This document shows positions 57,901 through 64,000 of a stretch of DNA of 64,000 bases, piece by piece. How positions within the stretch are numbered: the first letter of the stretch is position 1; each line of letters begins with the position of its first letter. The notes below the pieces were generated by a model. It was not told the origin of the DNA and ran no database searches. It saw nothing but the letters and a program-made list of their open reading frames with translations. The stretch covers positions 19,586,501-19,650,500 of the forward strand of contig NC_092672.1 in assembly GCF_964355755.1 (NCBI RefSeq). The letters run 5' to 3'. A program made the position numbers and the translations under genes. Origin of the DNA: Antedon mediterranea. Its lineage: Eukaryota; Echinodermata; Crinoidea; Comatulida; Antedonidae.

Positions 57901-60900
57901 TAATTATGTCACTACTTGTTAGAAAAGGGCTTTAGTTATTACAAATTTAAATATTAGCTGGAACTAGAGATAGCTTGGTGTTTTACTATAAAATCTGACA
58001 TTTTATTCATTGTATTAATTCACTACTGTTCACAGGAGCATTGGTGTAGCTATCAGTGCCCATCACTGCAAATTGTATAGAAGTTATTTAAAAGACCAAC
58101 ATTATGTCTTCATCATAGGTCTACTCTTGTACTTTAAACATTTCATTTTATAATTTGATGTGTTATTTTAGAAACCTCGGTACCTTGAAGCTTTTAGAAA
58201 CCTTAACAAAGGCATACTGGATGAGATGTTGTTTTAAAGAAATTGTGGAAGAAGCATGATATTGATGATGAGAAATTCCAATTCCTTGTAGACCTGATGA
58301 TTCGATTTGGTTTCATTTGTGAGAGAACAACCTCCACCAGCCAAGCCAGCATGGAAAGTACATCTATAGTAGGTTTTTTTCTTAACCTTTTAACACTTTA
58401 TACATTCCATTGCCAATTTGGTTTTGTGACAGCTTTAAGTTGGATAAGATTTGTTTTTACTGAAAGGGAACTTCGTATTGACCTTGTTTTTTGTACGAAA
58501 TTAAAGCTATTATTGTAATAATAATACCGAATAGATTGCAAACATGTTTACAGTGATTGATATAAAGTTTGTGGTACACCACAATATATAAAGTTCTGAA
58601 AAGAACTGTTAAGTTTCTCGACGTTTCGATCAATATACTTTGATCGTCCACAGGAGTTTATATTTGGTGTATACTGCAATCTTTATATATATCAACATAT
58701 TGATTTCAGCATGAAAATCTTCACACAATATGTCATCCATTACATTAGTATTACAATTTTAATAGATCCATTAAAAGCCAAACTAGGAAGTCCTTTGTTG
58801 TAATTAGCATTCATTATGTATAATTCAAATGTTCGACGATAACTCTATACTGTATTTGGTTATCCGCACTTGGTGGATAACCCCTTGTTATTGCGCAAAC
58901 CACGTCAACTGGAGTGAAATCTCTCGACAATCTACAGTATATAGTCTGGGAATTTTGAACGAGTCTGGCCGACACAGTATAGCTAGCACAAGGGCAATTT
59001 GCAATTTTAAAGCAACTTAGTATTTTTATATCATCATGTTGGTATAGCTGTCTGTATATTGATGATATTCTATATGCTATTTTGTATGGATTTTAACCGT
59101 ATCGTGTTTCTATATAAGCCGTTTTGCTTGATTATGTACCAACAGAGCTTGGATACTACAGTATTTTTATACAATCATTGGATTGATTTTTCATTTTCGA
59201 TTTGGATGTTCTGATTTAAGTTTTTACGGTATTTAATTTGAAAAAACTCACAGCTGGTAGGGAAGGTCACTTTGTTCTGTAAATTGGAAAATTGTTTCCA
59301 TTGGATTTGTTATGTACCCTTTACATAAAGGGAGATATGAATTCATATAAAAAGTTTGTGATGACGTCTTCATATGGCCAGTTGAATTAAAAAAGTCGGA
59401 TTTTCATCTCTTTCGTAAATGCTTGTCGCGTTTAAAAGCGAGCTCATCTTACTTTTACGTATATACCCAAAATTCTTCAAATTTGTATTAATGTAATTAT
59501 TTGGATAATTATCTTGTACAACTTTCTATGTCAATTTGATGATGTCATCGTGTTAAAAATTGGATTAAAAGATGGGTCTCGTAATTTCATCTATGCTACA
59601 TTGTATATAACATATACAGTGTATTTTGTGAACACTGTAATAATATGCTGTATGATACAAAATAGGTACAATTCAGCACTGTAAACATATTTAATTCATG
59701 TCATAGGATGGCATAATAATTTTCGACGTTCATATATTTTAAGGTATGTGCATGTTGCATTTTTGTGGATAACCCGAACTTGTCAAAGTGACGAGTTCAA
59801 ATCTAGTTTTTATTTTGAATTTTAACATTGGCCTATACCATATTTTATCATTGACCTATAGTAGCATTTGTGCAATTTGATGTATTTTTCTTGTATTGTT
59901 TTCTTAATTATGCCAAGCAAAATGAATTTTCGTCTTAAGTGGACCAATAAAATGTCTTGAATATGAATCTTTACACTGAATAATTTTTTTTAAAGTTTTA
60001 TTTTAAGTTTTTTTAGTTTTAGGTGAGATCTTCACACATTCTAACACATTTGAACATTCTTATTGCAGGAACGATCCTTTTTTGTGCCTCTGCGACTTGC
60101 TTTTGAGACGTCACCATCCAGTGAAGTGAAATCTGTGCATGATGGGCTCTCTATCAGTATATATTACGACCTTTGTGGACATCTGCCTGACATACTGTTT
60201 CCATATTTAGTGATTGATTTCATTAAAAAATATCAGAAGGAGACAGGAGATGACCCCAAACTATCAAATGACTATGCAGAGCTCTACGTCGACCAATATC
60301 ATAATGTTATCTTGTCTCTTGTCAAATTGGTAACAAAGCAAGATGACCACAAGTTCTTGTTAAAGGTAACTTACAATGTCTAAATGACTTCAGTATTTTA
60401 TTCCTGTTCCATTGAAATATGTGATAATATAGTTATTTTATGTCAAAATGCAGTTAAATGTTAATATTATGCAATTGGTTAAAGCATATACATCAATTTT
60501 AGAATAAACACCACACTAATTCGCAAAATAACCTATTATATTTGCATAGATAAAATGTTTAGGCCAAAACTTTCAATGTAACCTTCAAATGTTTATCTTC
60601 AGGCTACAATTAAAGTTAGAAAGGCTCTTGGCGAAACAATTACTACCACAGAATGTGAACCTTCTCCTTCAACATGTAAACAGGTATGTTATGACTTTTT
60701 TCTTTCTTTTTTAATACTAAATACGATAAATTAATTTTAACAGGTTATTTCCACAAGTCACATGATTGGTTCTAGCATAATAGCATAATAATTGCTACAC
60801 TTGCTATAACAGGAAATAGGCAACAAAGGATGTACCTTTAAAATCTTGCTGAGTTTAAACTTTACGACTGACCTAACCAGCTGAAGCCCCATTCAGCGAA

Positions 60901-62261
60901 TTGTAACGTATGGCCTCTCCACATTTCCGGATATGGCACTCTCATAAATATTTTTTGGGAGTGTGTAATGTTAAATTAACTGAAATGAGAATATTTTAGG
61001 AACAATGGACATGTTATGGCCTAAATCGTACTCATTAAAAATATTCCGGCTTGTAGGCATAAAATTGATAAATATTAATAAACCTGCTCCCACCTCAGTG
61101 GCACCATGGTTAGGGCTGAGGTGTGTGAATTTTTTAGGAATCTGGACATCTAGATATCTTGAAATGGCAATCTCACAGAACGTGTTTGGGGAGTGTACAA
61201 CATTTTTTGTTAACCTACATCTCTCCACCTCAGCCCCAATCAAGATTACATTTTCAAATTTGACCCATGGAAAAATGTAAGGCAAGAGGGACTTCAATTC
61301 CTCCAACTCTAAATGCCCTCTGTATTTTCAAATTTTAATCTTGATTATTATTTGTTTGTGCATTATCCCTTTCTTTAAAATAAATGTTAAAATGATGAAT
61401 AAGCTAGATGATGAAAAAAAAAGATTAGTTGAAGATGTTTTGTATTTTTACAGGTTGTATCAACTATTGAGATGTCTTTTAAACATTCTAAAGATGGTGG
61501 TAGAAGGGGCATTAAATTCCATCGATGCATTCCCTGTGATTGTAGTAAGACATCTGAGAAGAAACATATGCAAATTCTTGGAGATTTTCAGGATGAGATG
61601 TTGCCATGTCATGGAAGTAACATGAATGTTAAACGATACAAGCAGCTATTTGGAAGTAAGTTAAGTCAAGATTGTATTATAGATTTTGTTATTCACCAAT
61701 TACCATAAGGAAAATATTTTTATATTTATAACCTGAGTGTATCTTTGCCATTTCATTAATTGTAAAACATGTTGTTCAGTATTTAGTACTATAACAAACC
61801 TGAGTATATCCTTACTATCTGACCACTAATTTTACCGACTTTCTGAGCATTTTACTTAGTCCTAAACGCTTGAAATTTGTTACATACTGTTAAGAATATT
61901 TGTCCTAATAAAAATCTTATAAAATTAAGACCAGAAGTGCCATTTCAGACCTTTAAATTGACGCTACACATTTCTTTAAATGACTGTATTAACATTGGTT
62001 CCAAAATCATAGCTTTATAGTCTTCACTTCTGTGTAAGTAACTTGTTCACAATAAAAATATTTCTATATGTACTGTATAACTAGGATGGCCCAGTGTATC
62101 TATAAATATGACAATCTTTTTAGTGATGCCTGCTCAAAATGTATTGAAATGTAGTGACAATCTTGATTATAACTAAGATAAATATTTCTTCTGCATAGAT
62201 ACGGGAACATCAAATGTAGATAGACCAACTGCCGCAGCTCTGGTTACAAGCAAATTGTCAG
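48904..62261 (+). CDS. ROCO-2: Roc-COR paralogue without visible P-loop (partial)
   Basis: Exons: 48904-48960, then probably 50856-50945, 51049-51088, 51199-51233, 51594-51618, 52306-52457, 52990-53079, 53570-53749, 54176-54418, 57422-57619, 58172-58368, 60069-60365, 60603-60683, 61454-61655 and 62199-62261. Phases agree except in exon 58172-58368, which is one base short. Exon sizes and sequence parallel ROCO-1 from switch II onward. G3 (WDHGGQ) is present; G4 is THKASL instead of THxDKL, and no Walker A motif was found upstream, so nucleotide binding is doubtful. The start may be ATG 50859. The 3' end lies outside the window; by analogy a DED exon may follow. A LINE sits in the intron 54419-57421 and a SINE in the intron 53080-53569. 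Confidence 0.8.
49050..49480. repeat. 21-base minisatellite, about 20 copies
   Basis: The unit is agcagaatacggtacctgtgt, with acatgtgt and cctgtgt variants, in the first ROCO-2 intron. Because 21 is a multiple of three, four frames stay open for 90-174 codons (YGTCVAE, RIRYLCS, VPYSATH and others). No frame shows constraint, so none is called as a gene. Confidence 0.96.
49640..49741 (+). CDS. Possible alternative terminal exon of ROCO-2
   Basis: After acceptor ttcatttcag the frame reads VKTEVERRKSLGRDYLKRKE, then TILKHYNTYTARN and TAA, with an AATAAA-like hexamer immediately after. It follows exon 48904-48960 in phase. Its start loosely resembles the ROCO-1 segment just before the P-loop (AEIRARGKQAIKIYKEEL), but it stops where the P-loop should begin. 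It could be an alternative 3' end, a decayed exon or chance. Confidence 0.35.
   Translation, partial: VKTEVERRKSLGRDYLKRKETILKHYNTYTARN
49790..50760. repeat. Interspersed repeat with ~304-base internal duplication
   Basis: A block with atcacgcgtaacttacgctac near 50235 recurs near 50539 (atcgcgcgtaacttacgcta). Each is preceded by aaaatttcaaacgc and followed by aaaaagcttgg. It ends with a ttatccgcttgaggcggata hairpin near 50733-50753. Related sequence occurs at 34.6 kb. Confidence 0.7.
50856..51618 (+). CDS. ROCO-2 N-terminal linker exons
   Basis: Four small exons of 90, 40, 35 and 25 bases. The first has MSRPSKRDRKYKGITFPGIN (ATG at 50859), then WGKKNFRQK. The others read FKTTTNSKTTTNSG, EVNTETPAKAKD and VSKKSTAEG. 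They are basic and Thr/Lys-rich, with no GTPase motif. They occupy the place of the G1/G2 exons of ROCO-1. Micro-exon calls rest on splice sites and phase alone, so individual ones may be wrong. Confidence 0.55.
52306..53749 (+). CDS. ROCO-2 Roc-like exons (G3 intact, G4 altered)
   Basis: 52306-52457 ends LETFNIWDHGGQLIYQGIHQ (G3). 52990-53079 reads IFVTSEAVYVAVFDLSKDLD and is 90 bases like its paralogue. 53570-53749 reads QECEHHWTNRQFLLSSILSV and later LPAILVVGTHKASLGETEEE. The G4 Asp and the following Lys-Leu are replaced (THKASL). Confidence 0.82.
53212..53456 (+). mobile_element. tRNA-derived SINE, copy 2
   Basis: Same family as 27549-27805: starts gactagtgctgttccgccgt, with A-box-like agtggtctaatggttaaagc and B-box-like ggttccgggttcgagtct, ending gaatttattctgtgcctgta. 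The anticodon-arm region of about 15 bases is missing (ggttaaagcagaagg). It lies in a ROCO-2 intron. Confidence 0.8.
54176..58368 (+). CDS. ROCO-2 exons: Roc end and first COR half, frame break
   Basis: 54176-54418 (243 bases, identical size to the ROCO-1 exon) contains KGKPYEKHVLGYYAVENS and SIPLKWMRFRCEMYNLRKEK. 57422-57619 has NFLYDLGDIIYLPDNELLRN, the LG.I.Y/L strand of COR, then VVLDPMSLVQFVTAFVTVV. 58172-58368 reads YLEAFRNLNKGILDEMLF and hits TAA at 58235. Reading one base off continues as LKKLWKKHDIDDEKFQFLVD. One missing T in the gttttaaag run explains it, and the exon is 197 rather than 198 bases. Confidence 0.8.
54480..56866 (+). mobile_element. CR1/L2-type LINE remnant
   Basis: The endonuclease end (SIILVIGDVNKCHLNYPG, then SNHNTICMLPKYR) is followed by reverse-transcriptase blocks: SMGPDGISNKVLKCCS, NDYRPIALTSNPMKCLES, NQFAYKPNQGVDDAVI, STSAPQGCILSPILFKLYTS, NITKTKELIIDFRIKKPQ and VNKYIYLGTIIDEKLTW. 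The 3' end reads gacaataaagttatcttgga, typical of CR1-like elements. It has many stops and frameshifts: inactive, 5'-truncated, in sense orientation in the ROCO-2 intron. Confidence 0.88.
58620..60068. repeat. ROCO-2 intron with inverted copy of the 33 kb repeat
   Basis: About 58850-59815 is an inverted relative of 33225-33760. It starts ggttatccgcacttggtgga and ends gacgagttcaaatctagttt. A gaaacgtcgag-type segment with a gatcaa/ttgatc stem lies at 58615-58660. No coding sequence is seen. Confidence 0.65.
60069..62261 (+). CDS. ROCO-2 exons: second COR half and Cys-rich segment
   Basis: 60069-60365 (297 bases) starts ERSFFVPLRLAFE and has CGHLPDILFPYLVIDFIKKY, paralogous to the FLVPS exon of ROCO-1. 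60603-60683 (81 bases, same size as ROCO-1) reads ATIKVRKALGETITTTECEP. 61454-61655 holds FHRCIPCDCSKTSEKKH, the Cys cluster, then LPCHGSNMNVKRYKQLFG. 62199-62261 is a Thr/Ser/Ala linker (NTGTSNVDRPTAAALVTSKL). The reading then leaves the window. Confidence 0.8.
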
Positions 62262-63330
62262 GTTAGTTGATTGGTAAAATTATATAGGATTAACAGAGCA
62301 ACAGAGCAGAACAAAGACTAAACATTTAACACTTTATCAATACTTTATTCATGTACTGTACATGTAATAAGGATTATGGAAGAATTATATATTACTCCAT
62401 GGGCTTATATAGATTAACACTTGTTTAACTGTAGGACTTTCATTTCAAAAGCTTACTTGGATTGGATAGACAAAAATTGAAAACTAACATATAGGGTCAA
62501 ATTTATAAGGCGGGTAACATTTTATATCAATTGCGTAACGTTAATACGATGATACAATGGGACTTGTAGGTATAGTCTTCCTTATGTATAAACTGATGTA
62601 AACACTACAAAAGTAAAATTAAAACAATGTTTCATTAATATTTATTTACCTCCGTCAAAAAGGTGTAGTCGATTGCATGCGTGTGTCTTTTTGTTTGTTA
62701 GTTTGATTACTCAAAACGTTATTTATTTATTATATTTATTTATCTTTACCAACATGAAAATACAGATTAAAAATACAGATAGATATGTGGTCAAGAACCA
62801 CTCCATTAGATTTTGGAGGCAATCCAGGCCAGGAAATTATGATAGGCACCAAAGGGAAGATGTAATTATAATTACGATTCTTTACCGATAAGCTGGTAAT
62901 TATTTGGTGAATTTAATAGTAGAATAATGAAGAATACTTGTGTTCAAGACCTCAGTTACAAAGTGGAAGGCTGGTGGAGTATGGAGTAAAAACGTAGCAT
63001 AAGGTTATAGTAAAGATCACCTTGAAAATCGCTGATGTACGCTTTTTTACACACGCTAAAGATTAAAGAAAACGATTAAACGTAGTGCACACTTCAAATT
63101 TAGAAATAGAGTTATAAAGCCTATATATATCATCCTATAAATGTTTATTATTACAAATGGAAGTGAATTGAAGCAATCCACGACCATGTGGCTTTTATTT
63201 TACTTGAAAATTGTGAAAATCGACGGTTTCAGCTTTTTTAATCTGGAATGACGCAGTCTTGAAATTTGATAGCCTTTTGATCCAGAGTTAATTTTTTATA
63301 ATTTGACCTACCTTGACCTAAGCCGTCCAC
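62262..63330. other. ROCO-2 intron or downstream sequence
   Basis: AT-rich sequence with no recognisable exon or repeat. By comparison with ROCO-1 the next exon should be a DED exon, about 0.4 kb or more downstream; it is not seen here. Confidence 0.4.
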
Positions 63331-63339
63331 ACCATCTGG

Positions 63340-63735
63340 GAGACTTGTGATGGCTCCTGTTTCATGACCTCTTGCCAGATCCTCCTATCTTGTGATGTTC
63401 TAGTTGCATTCGTTATGGATCCTTGGTTTTTTTATGTGCAGTCTGCCTTCACACAGTCTAACCATTTCTTGGCTAGTCTCCCTCGTGGTCTAGTTCCTTG
63501 GACAATTGCGTCCAAGAGTAGATTTGGATATCTTTTGGAGGGCATCCTATTGACATGTCCAAAATACCGGAGCCTCTTTATGGCTATCCTGTCAATTATG
63601 GTGTCGTTCAGCCCAAGGGTTTCTCTGATTTTGGTGTTTCTCATCTTGTCAAGTCTGGTTATGCCCAAGATCTTTCTGAGACAGATCATCTCAAAAGTGA
63701 GTAGTCTGTTCTCGTCATCTTCTTTTATAATTTAA
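63340..63735 (-). mobile_element. LINE reverse-transcriptase C-terminal fragment
   Basis: The minus-strand frame reads IDRIAIKRLRYFGHVNRMPS, then RPRGRLAKKWLDCVKADC. The RL.Y.GH..RM and G.RPRGR...W.D.V..D pattern is the C-terminal end of many non-LTR reverse transcriptases (RTE/I/CR1-like). Downstream NATRTSQDRRIWQEV fits the same tail after one stop. It is a dead fragment. Confidence 0.75.
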
Positions 63736-63892
63736 TAAGTCATAATTCAGTCAATATTTGGCTTACAAACTTTTCATAGCCCATGACCATCTCCGTAGCA
63801 AAATGGATCGAATTTCGCACGGTGGCGTGCACAGCCTATACACTTTTGTGTTTGCCATTTGTATATATAGATGTTGTTTTTATATGAGAACA

Positions 63893-64000
63893 ATTTGAGC
63901 CAGAGTACAATGTGTGAACCCAGGGCCAGAGTACAATGTGTGAACCCAGAGCCAGAGTACAATGTGTGAACCCAGAGCCAGAGTACAATGTGTGAACCCA
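63893..64000. repeat. 26-base tandem repeat, cut by window edge
   Basis: The unit gagccagagtacaatgtgtg aaccca is present about four times and runs to the last base of the window. Confidence 0.95.

Noticed and set aside
63364-63735. Plus-strand 123-codon open frame
   Set aside because: It is the antisense of the LINE reverse-transcriptase tail read on the minus strand.

Overview
This is an AT-rich animal nuclear genome window. Genes are split into short exons (25-500 bases) with GT-AG borders, and introns are packed with minisatellites, foldback elements, SINEs and dead LINEs. MYO19 is an animal gene. Two ROCO (Roc-COR) genes, one ending in death-effector-like domains, together with scattered aggcctaggcc-type interspersed repeats, suggest an invertebrate deuterostome, most likely an echinoderm. 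Species assignment is inference; nothing here fixes it.

Layout. (1) About 1.2-19.6 kb, plus strand: ROCO-1, at least 15 exons, open throughout, with all GTPase motifs, a COR region, a Cys-rich segment and a last exon that looks like two tandem death effector domains. Its first exons lie left of the window or were not recognised. (2) 19.9-24.9 kb: intergenic, holding a small TTAA-target element split by a 3.2 kb TA-target element. (3) 45.1-25.1 kb, minus strand: a complete MYO19 (mitochondrial myosin XIX) locus of about 21 exons. Reading phases agree at every recognised junction, but the 3' half carries an in-frame TGA, an in-frame TAG, a one-base frameshift in the second IQ motif and frame conflicts in the tail. 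(4) 45.1-48.9 kb: intergenic, with a small inverted-repeat element, short tandem repeats and a 926-base foldback. (5) 48.9-62.3 kb, plus strand, running off the right edge: ROCO-2, a paralogue of ROCO-1 with matching exon sizes, but lacking a visible P-loop and the G4 aspartate. It has one single-base frame break.

ROCO-1 and ROCO-2 look like a dispersed tandem duplication on either side of MYO19. ROCO-1 probably couples a GTP-driven dimer switch to DED-type assembly, as in innate immune or death signalling (inference). ROCO-2 would be a pseudo-GTPase partner. MYO19 is functionally unrelated.

The most unusual non-genic signals are: tandem arrays built from the edges of MYO19 exons including their splice sites (79, 95 and 81-base units); a 3.8 kb array of 89-base units inside the ROCO-1 GTPase domain; and two different elements inserted in the same 49-base minisatellite, each flanked by an unambiguous TTAA duplication. 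All exon calls were made by eye from splice signals, phase continuity, paralogue comparison and known family motifs.
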